Positions 39,607 to 46,999 of a stretch of DNA of 64,000 nt are shown here, one piece after another. The DNA is taken from the NCBI RefSeq assembly GCF_000233455.1, contig NZ_JH376429.1, positions 62,001 to 126,000 on the forward strand, written 5' to 3'. The notes beneath the pieces are model-generated. The model saw nothing but the letters and a program-made list of their open reading frames with translations, was not told the origin of the DNA and ran no database searches. A program made the translations under genes and the position numbers. This DNA is from [Clostridium] citroniae WAL-17108. Its GTDB lineage: Bacteria; Bacillota; Clostridia; Lachnospirales; Lachnospiraceae. Every line of letters begins with the position of its first letter. Within the stretch, counting starts at the first letter, position 1.

Positions 39607-42354
39607 TCACTCCTTTCCATTCAGATACTTCGACACAGTAGAACTGGAAACACCCAAAGCCGCTGCTATCTCAGCAGTGCTATAGCCAGAAGCGTTCAGC
39701 GCCGCAATACGATTTACTTTGGCAGAACTAAGGGTTGTTGTTGCACGAGGGGTAGCTCTCTGTCTGACTGTATCTATGTTTGTACTGTTGAGAATCTGGG
39801 TAAGCTTGTTCTCGCTGATAGCGCCGGCTTGAATCGCTTCCCATTCACGATCTGTAATCTCGACAGGGGTTCTCTTGGCACCAACAGCAGTACGGGCCGC
39901 AGTAAGGGCCTGTTGATTAGCCTTCTTGATTTCAGCCTTTGTCATATCAGGGTTGTCTATCTTCTTAGCGGCCACAATAGAATTCGCCATGGTCTGTGCC
40001 TGACGCTCGCGGGGGGCGTTCTTTAAAGCTACATTAAGCTTAGCCATAAGAGAATCAACCTCTGTCTGGTAGGTCTGTTTTGCTGAAGCAGAGTAGGCTA
40101 TCTTTCCAGTATTAACCATCTCCCTGCGGGCCTGATTAGCCAGAGACTTCATGGTATTTGCATAGTCTGCATACGCCTCTTCCTGTGGTGTCCCAGATGA
40201 GAGAGTGCGAGCGTCTCTGGTTTCTGCCATCTTGGCACTCTTTTGAGTCCGCACCTGGGTCTTTCCGTTCTTATCTATGTACTCCTCCCTGACGCTCTTC
40301 CAGCTTTGCTCTCCGGTTTCCTTGTCAATGATCGGGCTTCCTTTTCTTTTCAACACAGAAGTCTCAGACTTGGCACGAGAAATCAGCGTAGAAGCTCCGC
40401 CATAACCATCATCGTCATCGTGAGCCTGGTACTTCTTCTTCAAAGCCGTAATACCATTGTCCTGCTCACTCTTCTTGTAGTCTAGCTTATGCTTCTCTGC
40501 ATCGATGACGACCATACTGTGACGTACAGCTCTTGCAAGCTCATCTTGAGTAGCACCTTTCAAAGTCATATCAGTAATCAAGTTTGAAATCTTACCCATT
40601 TCTGTCTGGGTATTTTTCATAATCTTAATCTTCTGACCGCTGCTGTTACAATAATCGTCACCTTTCTTAACGGTCCCATAAGACATCTTAGGATCGAATC
40701 CTTCCAACCCCTTTAATTGTGGAGTAGAAGTAATCTTCACCCTACTATTAGAAGAATTACAAGGAATCACCATGACAGTATCGCCATCGAAGTCAGCTCC
40801 GGAAAGACGGTCAGCAACCTTTTTGTTAATGCCAATAGCGTCTGTCGGTGTATTCCCAAGAACTCTTCTTCCTTCTGGCTGCTTATTATTAACAGTTAAG
40901 ATTGGAATCTCAAAAGTTCCACCATGCGGATACCGCACAAGAGCTACTGTTTCTCCATTCTTGTAGTTCGGAGCATAGACCTCATTGTCTTTGATAGATG
41001 TCAATGGAAGAATAACTTGATACTTCTGTCTGGGAAGAGCGGCTGCCTGTAAATGAACAGCGGCTGCATCGCAGTCATCAGCAAAAGATTTCAAAAGAAC
41101 CTTTTTCACTGTTGGATTCGTAAGAGAACAAATCTCATCAAATTCAGACTGCTTGTCTGCGGCCGCTAAATTCAACTGCTTCTTTATCAAAGTTCTACTC
41201 TGTTTCGACAGAAACTGAGATGGAAGCTTGTCTGCCCATTCGCCCCAATCCCCTTCTTCTGCTCGCTTGTTGATAAGGGAAAGCTGTTTCTTCCCATTTT
41301 TATCATAGTAGTAACTCTGACCTCCTCTTTCAGTAGTGGGGTTATCCGGGTCATTAACTCCCTCTTTAATTAAAGAACCGAACGGGTTATCCGGGTCATC
41401 TTTGATTGGTTTCAGAACATCCATTTTAGGTGTCCCTTTTTTCTTATTGGTGTTGAACATAACATCCACACCATCAGGAAGGTCATCTGAATAAACCGCC
41501 ATCCCTTTGATGTAGTGTGTCTTGTCAACTAAGATGCGAACCTGAGCATAATGGGATTCTCCAAGAGACAGGTCGTCAACACCTCTTCGAATTTCCACAA
41601 CACCATCCTTCAATTCGCCGCCATCTTCCGAATACCGAATCTGCAACCGCTTTGAATCCATGCTTTTGGGATAAACAAATTTGGGATCAAAAGATTCCCC
41701 ATCATCATGAGAGACATAATCTTTCAGAGAATTGATATTCTCAAAATCGTAAATCTCTTTATGCTCTGTTCCAGGAGGACAAATCACACGAAGCGTTGTT
41801 TTCTTCCCAGGATTTGTTACCTGATCCGCTCGTCCGCCGTAAACAGGATAACCCTCCATCTCCAGCATATAGAGTGCTTCATTCAGTTTCTCCTTGGAAA
41901 TTCCAAGTTCACGTTCCACACCGGCACCAACATCAATCATGCCTTTTTCGTCAATTTGCTTTTTGATAATTTCAGCAGTTGTCTTAGCTTGGTTCATACG
42001 AACCTCAGAATTTTCATTCAAAAGCGAACGAACAGAAGAGTCGTTTGCGAAGCCCATTTCTTTCGCAATTTCATTTAAGCTCAAACCATCTTCTCGAAGA
42101 GATTTTGCTCTCGCCACATCCAGCGCACGACGTTCATCTTTTGCTAACGATTTCTGCGTACGGTATTGAGTGGTGGTTAAACCCATGGCTTTTGCAATTT
42201 CGGTATCACTCATACCCAGACTTTTCAGTTCATCCACTCGACTCAGAAAATCTCCACTATGCTGATACGGATTATCACCAGATCCCCACGGATAACGACC
42301 GGAACGGCGGGGCATTCCATAATGCATCAAAATTTCTTCTGCAATCGGATTCAT
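39607..42354 (-). CDS. single-chain RNA polymerase-like protein (YonO/QDE-1 type) with flanking HTH motifs
   Basis: 915 residues. Two double-psi-barrel signatures are visible in the expected order: a beta-subunit-like HYIKGMAVYSDDLPDGVDVM (280-299; compare NKG...DMP...VDIVLN of bacterial RpoB) and a beta-prime-like LSGADFDGDTVMVI (517-530) with the catalytic D-F-D-G-D (Asp521, 523, 525), preceded by ETVALVRYPHGG. This is the make-up of YonO of SPbeta and of crAss-like phage polymerases. Extra parts: an N-terminal LMHYGMPRRSGRYPWGSG tag (9-26), HTH-like repeats (MSDTEIAKAMGL; LSLNEIAKEMGF) and a C-terminal HTH (YSTAEIAAALGVSSSTVSKY). It would transcribe phage DNA without host subunits; its place among virion genes allows packaging in the capsid. 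Activity is inferred. Confidence 0.8.
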   Translation of the reverse strand: MNPIAEEILMHYGMPRRSGRYPWGSGDNPYQHSGDFLSRVDELKSLGMSDTEIAKAMGLTTTQYRTQKSLAKDERRALDVARAKSLREDGLSLNEIAKEMGFANDSSVRSLLNENSEVRMNQAKTTAEIIKKQIDEKGMIDVGAGVERELGISKEKLNEALYMLEMEGYPVYGGRADQVTNPGKKTTLRVICPPGTEHKEIYDFENINSLKDYVSHDDGESFDPKFVYPKSMDSKRLQIRYSEDGGELKDGVVEIRRGVDDLSLGESHYAQVRILVDKTHYIKGMAVYSDDLPDGVDVMFNTNKKKGTPKMDVLKPIKDDPDNPFGSLIKEGVNDPDNPTTERGGQSYYYDKNGKKQLSLINKRAEEGDWGEWADKLPSQFLSKQSRTLIKKQLNLAAADKQSEFDEICSLTNPTVKKVLLKSFADDCDAAAVHLQAAALPRQKYQVILPLTSIKDNEVYAPNYKNGETVALVRYPHGGTFEIPILTVNNKQPEGRRVLGNTPTDAIGINKKVADRLSGADFDGDTVMVIPCNSSNSRVKITSTPQLKGLEGFDPKMSYGTVKKGDDYCNSSGQKIKIMKNTQTEMGKISNLITDMTLKGATQDELARAVRHSMVVIDAEKHKLDYKKSEQDNGITALKKKYQAHDDDDGYGGASTLISRAKSETSVLKRKGSPIIDKETGEQSWKSVREEYIDKNGKTQVRTQKSAKMAETRDARTLSSGTPQEEAYADYANTMKSLANQARREMVNTGKIAYSASAKQTYQTEVDSLMAKLNVALKNAPRERQAQTMANSIVAAKKIDNPDMTKAEIKKANQQALTAARTAVGAKRTPVEITDREWEAIQAGAISENKLTQILNSTNIDTVRQRATPRATTTLSSAKVNRIAALNASGYSTAEIAAALGVSSSTVSKYLNGKE

Positions 42355-42357
42355 AAG

Positions 42358-42915
42358 TTAGCCCTCCTGTTCTTTGATTTTGTTGATTACTTTGTCGAAT
42401 GTGATGATCTTGTCCATGATGGGAACAATGGTTTCAGCCGTTGGATTCTCATAAAGAATCTGGTTGTTCTGATAAATCCGAAGTTCCATTTCAATGTCGG
42501 CTGGCTTGATTTTGTATTCCAAACAAAAAAGAGCAGCATATATTTCAAGCTGCTCCATGTGCGCAGGAATGACGCCGGTTTTTAAATCATGAATGCGAAG
42601 CATACGATTTCGAAATGCAATCGCATCTGTTGTTCCAAAGCAATTCTCCGAATAGAAAAGAGGCTGCTCAGGAACCATCTTGAATCCTATGGCATCATTC
42701 ACATACATATTCAATGTTTTCTGGGACTTCGGAAGTTTCTGTCCAAGTGTGATACATTTTGCCGCAAAATCGTGAAGCTCTGTTCCTTTTTGAGTTGCAA
42801 GGAATTTTGAATACGATTCTGCAACTTTGGATTCGTCATAGTTGATCCAGTGATATTTACTTGCGCCAAGAAAGGCGTGTTGCCCTTCAAGAGCAGAATG
42901 CTTGTTGAAGATCAT
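42358..42915 (-). CDS. PD-(D/E)XK nuclease (RecB/Cas4-like phage exonuclease)
   Basis: 185 residues. The core GTTDAIAFRNRMLRIHDLKT (about residues 94-113) shows D...(I)xDLK, the PD-(D/E)XK signature, followed by the usual helix QLEIYAALFCLEYKI; an early His (SALEGQHAFLGAS) is also typical. Small single-domain RecB-like nucleases of phages process DNA ends in recombination or replication. AAGGAGG precedes the ATG, and the gene begins inside the end of the VRR-NUC gene (29-base overlap), so both are coupled. Confidence 0.85.
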   Translation of the reverse strand: MIFNKHSALEGQHAFLGASKYHWINYDESKVAESYSKFLATQKGTELHDFAAKCITLGQKLPKSQKTLNMYVNDAIGFKMVPEQPLFYSENCFGTTDAIAFRNRMLRIHDLKTGVIPAHMEQLEIYAALFCLEYKIKPADIEMELRIYQNNQILYENPTAETIVPIMDKIITFDKVINKIKEQEG

Positions 42916-43177
42916 GTAACACTTCCTCCTTATTTTCAGGACAAATAAATCTTGAGAACGACATCTCGTTCATTCGTCCAACATAATATTCTTGATTTGG
43001 TTGTTTCTTGGCGCGAACACTTTTCTTACATTCTAAAGTGGCCCACTTATTGTTATAAAGGATCAGCAAATCAGGAATTCCCTGAATGTGGCTGGAATCC
43101 AGTTTTGTTACAATGCAGCCTTTGAACATTTTTTTCAGTTCTTGGATCAGTTTATTCTGAAATTCGCTTTCCAGCAT
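42887..43177 (-). CDS. VRR-NUC-like small nuclease
   Basis: 96 residues from ATG 43177, set by AAAGGAGG. LESEFQNKLIQELKKMFKGC, then HIQGIPDLLILYNNKWATLE with CKK right behind: an E...GIPD...ExK arrangement as in VRR-NUC/Holliday-junction-resolvase-like nucleases. Stand-alone VRR-NUC proteins accompany phage replication helicases. Cleaves DNA, target structure unknown. Confidence 0.85.
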   Translation of the reverse strand: MLESEFQNKLIQELKKMFKGCIVTKLDSSHIQGIPDLLILYNNKWATLECKKSVRAKKQPNQEYYVGRMNEMSFSRFICPENKEEVLHDLQQAFCS

Positions 43178-43199
43178 AAGTAAGCCTCCTTTCTCCAAA

Positions 43200-43238
43200 A
43201 TAAAAGAGAGAATGGCCATTTTAACCCTCTCTCTTCAT
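43200..43238 (-). terminator. hairpin with T-tract upstream of the nuclease genes
   Basis: AAGAGAG and CTCTCTT form a 7-bp stem with an 18-base loop, followed on the minus strand by TTATTTT. It lies 20 bases before the nuclease ribosome binding site; a weak terminator or leader structure. Confidence 0.4.
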
Positions 43239-43285
43239 AACAGTCGATGTATTTTTCGCGCGCAAAAAGAAACAAATGAAAACAT

Positions 43286-43323
43286 AAAAATAGCCCGTAC
43301 CCCAATTCCAATAGGTACAGGCT
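43286..43323 (-). terminator. Rho-independent terminator after the lipoprotein gene
   Basis: AGCCTGTACC and GGTACGGGCT (43323-43314 with 43301-43292) form a 10-bp stem with one mismatch, followed on the minus strand by ATTTTTATG. It ends the lipoprotein transcript 17 bases past its stop and separates the accessory pair from the nuclease/structural genes. Confidence 0.75.
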
Positions 43324-43339
43324 AAATAATTTCTTTATT

Positions 43340-44134
43340 TTATCGGGACTCAACTTTCACAGGATTTAGATAAAAAACACCTTCATTCTCACTAAAATAC
43401 TCAACTTCAGCGGTCACATGTACATTTGATCCGACACTTATATAATCAGGAAGATATAAATCCTCGATTCCCATTCCATAAGTATTCACATCTTCAAACT
43501 TAAAGATTGGTCCAGGATTGACCATTTCATCATCTACATAATTACCGCCGCTCATCAAAATATCATATCGAGTATCGTAATCGCCATGGTTTGTAATGTA
43601 GGTAATACAACCATCGAATACTATCGTTGAGCCTTTATATTGTTCTGCAAAAGTGGAATAAAAATCGTTTATTTCTCCTTCAGTCGATAAAAGTTTTTCG
43701 AGATCAGCACAAGTTTCAATTGTGAGTATCGATTCTACTGCTTTGTCTTCGGCTTTTTCGCTTATTGACTCCTTCGACTCCTCATCTTCTTCCAAATCAC
43801 TCTCTTCCGAAAATGTATGGTAAGTAATAATAACCTCTACATCATTTGAATACCATTTATCAGCGGAATAATTTTCATCACCATCTACAGAAACATTTTC
43901 AACTTCTCCATCTTTCGTCAGCCAACCTGTTATTAAATCATCAAGAGCAACTAACGATATGTTTGTAAATCCACGTTCTTCAAAATCTTCAACAACTGAC
44001 TGATAATCCCTTCCTTTTTGAGCTCCCGATGCAGAAGGTGTCTTTGCTTCGCCATCATGTGTCTGAGAATCAGAGCAAGCAATAAGCAAAAACGTCATAA
44101 TTGCTGCGATCATAAACATAACAATCTTTTTCAT
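43340..44134 (-). CDS. phage-encoded lipoprotein, DUF4839-like
   Basis: 264 residues from ATG 44134 (AAAGGAG before it). Signal peptide MKKIVMFMIAAI with lipobox LIAC near residue 20. A first domain (YQSVVEDFEERGFTNISLVA, LITGWLTKDGEVENVSVDGD, VIITYHTF) is the DUF4839 pattern; an acidic linker and a C-terminal OB-like domain (GSTIVFDGCITYITNHGDYD ... VGSNVHVTAEVEYF) follow. It would sit on the outer face of the host membrane in lysogens. With the membrane protein upstream and a terminator behind, it forms a self-contained accessory unit (moron), perhaps for superinfection exclusion; that role is a guess. Confidence 0.85.
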   Translation of the reverse strand: MKKIVMFMIAAIMTFLLIACSDSQTHDGEAKTPSASGAQKGRDYQSVVEDFEERGFTNISLVALDDLITGWLTKDGEVENVSVDGDENYSADKWYSNDVEVIITYHTFSEESDLEEDEESKESISEKAEDKAVESILTIETCADLEKLLSTEGEINDFYSTFAEQYKGSTIVFDGCITYITNHGDYDTRYDILMSGGNYVDDEMVNPGPIFKFEDVNTYGMGIEDLYLPDYISVGSNVHVTAEVEYFSENEGVFYLNPVKVESR

Positions 44135-44147
44135 TTTCAATCTCCTT

Positions 44148-44669
44148 TTAATGGTTTTCTTCTTCGTCATCGCCGGGAATATTGTTTTGCTTAGAAGTTA
44201 AATTGACCCCAATGGCGGTACCTAAAACTGTAATAACACCCGCCACCACTCCACTCACAATCCCTATTAACTTTATGCGGTTAGCCGACTTTTCGGAATC
44301 CTTTTTCGATATTTCATCGGCAACCTCTCTCATTTGTTCGAGTATGTAAGTCTTTTCTTTAAAGGTCAAATTGTCATTTTCAAGAATACACTCAAGAGAA
44401 TTCATCACACGATTATACATATCGTAACATATTTCCGCACCATCCCTGTCATCATTCATCAACTGTTGTAGAATACCCCGATACTCTTTCATAATTTCAA
44501 GAGATATCGATACGAAGTTAGGAAACTGCTCTAAAGCCTTCTTTGCCACTTCAGGTTCCATTCCCGGAATCATTGTAGCAAATGCTATGACTTTATCCTT
44601 TGTCAGATGACGAAAGTCAGGAATATCTAATTTTTTTAGAACTTGTATTTCTGTATATGGTCTATCCAC
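44148..44669 (-). CDS. phage accessory membrane protein, unknown
   Basis: 173 residues. Starts probably at GTG 44669 with GAGGACGGTGAC before it (VDRPYTEIQV...). Helical soluble part (residues 1-125: TKDKVIAFATMIPGMEPEVA, ILQQLMNDDRDGAEICYDMY) followed by Ser/Lys-rich bases and one membrane segment, LIGIVSGVVAGVITVLGTAIG, near the C-terminus. The architecture resembles host-membrane phage or plasmid proteins of unknown use. It overlaps the extended frame of the lipoprotein gene and shares its transcript. Confidence 0.75.
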   Translation of the reverse strand: MDRPYTEIQVLKKLDIPDFRHLTKDKVIAFATMIPGMEPEVAKKALEQFPNFVSISLEIMKEYRGILQQLMNDDRDGAEICYDMYNRVMNSLECILENDNLTFKEKTYILEQMREVADEISKKDSEKSANRIKLIGIVSGVVAGVITVLGTAIGVNLTSKQNNIPGDDEEENH

Positions 44670-44713
44670 AATGTCACCGTCCTCTAGTCAGATAGATTTT
44701 GGCGCAATAAAAA

Positions 44714-44741
44714 AGGTGCGGCCCCAACAAGAGACGCACCT
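44714..44741 (-). terminator. terminator between replication and accessory genes
   Basis: AGGTGCG and CGCACCT (44741-44735 with 44720-44714), a perfect 7-bp stem, with six T on the minus strand before and TTTTTTATT after it. It should stop transcription arriving from the early region ahead of the 44669 gene, unless antiterminated. Confidence 0.7.
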
Positions 44742-44763
44742 AAAAAAGTGTTCTCCCATTGTT

Positions 44764-44862
44764 GCCACACAATCTCGTTCCGTTTAAGGTATGAGTAAAG
44801 AGAGAATACACCTTTTACCAAAGTGAATTCCCTTAAACGGATTCTATATTAGATTGTGTGGC
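44764..44862. repeat. nested perfect inverted repeat
   Basis: GCCACACAATCT (44764-44775) pairs with 44851-44862 over 12 bp without mismatch, and CCGTTTAAGG (44780-44789) pairs with 44831-44840 over 10 bp. Both arms are collinear, so they can form one long interrupted stem with a 41-base loop. No coding sequence. Either an RNA structure ahead of the terminator, a protein-binding site, or the remnant of a MITE. Confidence 0.7.
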
Positions 44863-44927
44863 TCTTACAGTATATCACAAATTTTTCCAGAAGAAAAGAA
44901 ATTTTTCATTATCTCTTGACATTTTCT

Positions 44928-45104
44928 TTAAGCTGTGATATATGCCTGTTTTCTGAGATCATCATAGACCATCTTCATTCCATTCTCAAAATACACTACT
45001 ATACTCATATAACCGAACGGACGAAAATATACGGATGACCGCGACAACCTTGGATAGATTGACTTAAAATTTTCATACAAGCTCTCCCAACTAATCTTGC
45101 TCAT
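44928..45104 (-). CDS. small phage protein, unknown
   Basis: 58 residues from ATG 45104, chosen because GGAGG stands 5 bases ahead; MSKISWESLYENFKSIYPRL, then YFRPFGYMSIVVYFENGMKM and a short end. Compact alpha/beta composition, no motif. It is the last gene before the inverted-repeat/terminator block and the first after the iteron region. Confidence 0.6.
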   Translation of the reverse strand: MSKISWESLYENFKSIYPRLSRSSVYFRPFGYMSIVVYFENGMKMVYDDLRKQAYITA

Positions 45105-45137
45105 GATTTCCTCCATTTTTTTGCTCGTGGCCAAAAA

Positions 45138-45426
45138 CCCACTTTTTTTGCGCTATTACTATATACTTTTAAACTTTCTATCATAATAGTTTAAGAAAAA
45201 AAGTGGGAAAGTGGGCTTTGAGCCCGCAAACCCGCATTAATACTGGGTTTTTACTGACCAAATCGGGGTTTTAAAAGTGGGCAGAAAGTGGGCAAATGGC
45301 CACAAATTTGACCAAAATCGTCCGAATCCTTCCCCAAAATTCCCTGCGTTTCTCAAAAAGCCCACATAAAAGTGGTCAAAGCCCATTTTTCAAAACCCAA
45401 AAGTGGGCGTGATTTTCACCCACTTT
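45138..45426. other. iteron-rich non-coding region, candidate phage replication origin
   Basis: The 343-base gap 45105-45447 has no gene but holds at least seven copies of AAAGTGGGC or AAAGTGGG: direct at 45200, 45208, 45274, 45285 and 45400, inverted at 45138-45145 and 45419-45426, plus near copies (AAAGTGGTC at 45368). Spacing within pairs is 8 and 11 bases. An AT-rich stretch (45146-45195) lies at one side. Short tandem iterons beside an AT-rich region are the layout of phage and plasmid origins and of multi-site repressor regions. Confidence 0.6.
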
Positions 45427-45447
45427 CAAGCTTTGTACGGACGATTT

Positions 45448-45711
45448 TCAATAGTTCCTTCTCTGATAAGGTAAGTGTTTCTGAACAATTGGCCGATACG
45501 AATACTGCTTAACGAAGGATTCTCTTCGAGATTTCCGCAAAGACATCCCATATCGAGCCGGAGAACCTAGACTCTTTTTCTTCTCTTTCTCAGGTGTCGA
45601 AACTCCAAACGCCTTGTTCAGAGCATCCGCCATCTCTTTTATAGATGCTGTAAACTTTTCCCAAACTTCTACAAGTGTATCAATCGCTCGCTGTAAATCA
45701 GTCATATCCAT
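45448..45711 (-). CDS. small basic phage protein, unknown
   Basis: 87 residues. An amphipathic helical half (MDMTDLQRAIDTLVEVWEKF, TASIKEMADALNKAFG) and a strongly basic Tyr/Arg-rich tail (KSRRESFVKQYSYRPIV...). The tail could bind nucleic acid. It lies immediately beside the iteron region, so an origin-binding role is conceivable but only by position. Confidence 0.6.
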   Translation of the reverse strand: MDMTDLQRAIDTLVEVWEKFTASIKEMADALNKAFGVSTPEKEKKKSLGSPARYGMSLRKSRRESFVKQYSYRPIVQKHLPYQRRNY

Positions 45712-45714
45712 AAG

Positions 45715-45918
45715 CTACCTCCAAATTCGCCCGGTTCGTTTGTCCTTGATGACGATCCGCTCTTCAACGTGGAAGTCGGACAGTTCACAAAGAGTAAAAA
45801 TCGTATCCAGCAGCTTATGGAACCGTTCTTCTTCCCGCTCAATGTTTCTCAGTGCTTCACAGGCAGTCGGATCGGAATACCCTTCTGCATTTTTACGATA
45901 ATCATTTTTAACGCCCAT
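45715..45918 (-). CDS. small phage protein, unknown
   Basis: 67 residues, charged helical: GVKNDYRKNAEGYSDPTACE, then EREEERFHKLLDTIFTLCEL and an end KDKRTGRIWR. The start lies inside the end of the preceding small membrane gene, with GGGGAGGACG before it. No domain recognised; common type in clostridial phages. Confidence 0.65.
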   Translation of the reverse strand: MGVKNDYRKNAEGYSDPTACEALRNIEREEERFHKLLDTIFTLCELSDFHVEERIVIKDKRTGRIWR

Positions 45919-46045
45919 CTCGTCCTCCCCACCGGAATGAATCGTCCATATAAGTTGCAGAAGAGCTGGTCGCCTTTAACACAATCAGTCCGATCAGACC
46001 CACGAGCCCAACAATACACGCAATAACTCCCATTACACATTTCAT
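45908..46045 (-). CDS. 45-aa phage membrane peptide
   Basis: Starts MKCVMGVIACIVGLVGLIGL and ends SSSATYMDDSFRWGGRDGR. One hydrophobic segment (residues 4-24) and a soluble tail. GAGGGTGAAGCAAC precedes the ATG; it overlaps the neighbours by 4 and 11 bases, the normal coupling in this phage. Probably a small membrane effector; function unknown. Confidence 0.65.
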   Translation of the reverse strand: MKCVMGVIACIVGLVGLIGLIVLKATSSSATYMDDSFRWGGRDGR

Positions 46046-46416
46046 GTTGCTTCACCCTCACTTTCAACTAATTTCACACCACCATATTCCCACAAATCCT
46101 CTTTCAGTTTTTCCATATCCAACTCACCATTTTGCCAGCGTTCGTAGTATTCCAGAACTCGTTCGGTGAACTTCGGAATTCTCTTCGCATAGGATTTTGT
46201 CCAATAATGGTCCATCAACACTTCCAATGGCAAAGTCAGAAGCAGAACCATCGCAGTATTTACCGCATCATCGGTAGCCTCCTGCTTTACTCTGATAAGT
46301 TCGTCTCCGATTTTTTCCCGAACCATGACATCGAGTTGTGCCTTTGTGAGATTGTATGTAGTGGTTTTCTCTTTTTGCTTTAACTTTTGAGCACGTCTTC
46401 TCTCGGCTCGTCCCAT
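46042..46416 (-). CDS. phage protein with basic N-terminus, unknown
   Basis: 124 residues from ATG 46416 (AAGGAGAGGAAGACG before it). MGRAERRRAQKLKQKEKTTT start, then a helical body TYNLTKAQLDVMVREKIGDE and a weakly hydrophobic stretch MVLLLTLPLEVLMDHYW, ending in an acidic KLKEDLWEYGG part. Conserved type in Lachnospiraceae phages, no known domain. Confidence 0.7.
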   Translation of the reverse strand: MGRAERRRAQKLKQKEKTTTYNLTKAQLDVMVREKIGDELIRVKQEATDDAVNTAMVLLLTLPLEVLMDHYWTKSYAKRIPKFTERVLEYYERWQNGELDMEKLKEDLWEYGGVKLVESEGEAT

Positions 46417-46588
46417 CGTCTTCCTCTCCTTCATAAATCCAATTCTCTTTCGAAAAGAACAGATATCCACCTATAATCAGGGTAAATAAAAAGAACGTTG
46501 CATCCCATTCAATCGGGACTGACAACGCTCCTAGAAGAATAAACAGAACGGCATGGATTTTATTTTTTACTAACTTATGACTCCACAT
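46268..46588 (-). CDS. small phage membrane protein overlapping the next gene
   Basis: 106 residues from ATG 46588 (GGAGG 11 bases before). The first 55 residues have two hydrophobic stretches (IHAVLFILLGALSVPI; ATFFLFTLIIGGYLFF). The second half, about 149 bases, lies inside the following gene in another frame and has a composition (Lys, Arg, Ser, His) like an unselected frame. So the membrane part is believable and the tail may be a late stop; moderate confidence. Confidence 0.5.
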   Translation of the reverse strand: MWSHKLVKNKIHAVLFILLGALSVPIEWDATFFLFTLIIGGYLFFSKENWIYEGEEDDGTSREKTCSKVKAKRENHYIQSHKGTTRCHGSGKNRRRTYQSKAGGYR

Positions 46589-46793
46589 TTTTTCTTGCAT
46601 CCTCCTTCTCTTTTCCGATTTTAATAATGCCCGCCTCAACATCGCTCATTTTAGTCATAACTCCGTTTTCTCTTAATTTAGAATAAGCTCTGGCGGTAGC
46701 ACAATGTTCAATGCATTTACAGATTCTACAAATCAGAGCATATACATAAAGATATACAAGGCTAAATAAAATCACATATTGAATAGATGTCAT
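46575..46793 (-). CDS. small phage membrane protein, Cys-containing
   Basis: 72 residues from ATG 46793 (AAAAGGAGCG before it). Starts MTSIQYVILFSLVYLYVYAL with an N-terminal membrane helix, then CRICKCIEHCATARAYSK with four Cys that could bind metal or form disulfides, and a charged tail. Unknown function. Confidence 0.65.
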   Translation of the reverse strand: MTSIQYVILFSLVYLYVYALICRICKCIEHCATARAYSKLRENGVMTKMSDVEAGIIKIGKEKEDARKNVES

Positions 46794-46795
46794 TA

Positions 46796-46996
46796 TTACG
46801 CTCCTTTTAATTTTTTTAGTTTGTAGCAACTCAGTTCAAATTGAGGCTTCACACCACTTCGATGTGCGATGGTACTAAATTGAATACCTTCTCCATATTT
46901 TGCTTTCAACCGCAAAACATCCGGATGGTTGGGTTTCCAAGTTGCTAATAGTTCTTCCAAGGTGTTGTAAAATATAGACTCATAGTATTGAATCAT
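46796..46996 (-). CDS. small phage protein, unknown
   Basis: 66 residues: IQYYESIFYNTLEELLATWK, PNHPDVLRLKAKYGEGIQFS, and a basic end. GGAGATAAAAC precedes the ATG. Spaced by 2-3 bases from its neighbours. No domain recognised. Confidence 0.65.
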   Translation of the reverse strand: MIQYYESIFYNTLEELLATWKPNHPDVLRLKAKYGEGIQFSTIAHRSGVKPQFELSCYKLKKLKGA

Positions 46997-46999
46997 GTT

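Noticed and set aside
43147..43353. 68-codon frame upstream of the VRR-NUC gene
   Set aside because: It crosses two terminator-like hairpins and overlaps the real start in another frame.
44916..44944. TTGACA-17-TATATG on the plus strand
   Set aside because: Good match to a promoter but points away from all phage genes, inside a minus-strand gene, with no plus-strand gene behind it; AT-rich sequence gives such matches by chance. An antisense RNA is possible but unsupported.
45138..45426. CRISPR array
   Set aside because: Repeats are 8-9 bases, irregularly spaced and in both orientations, and no cas genes are present; iterons fit better.
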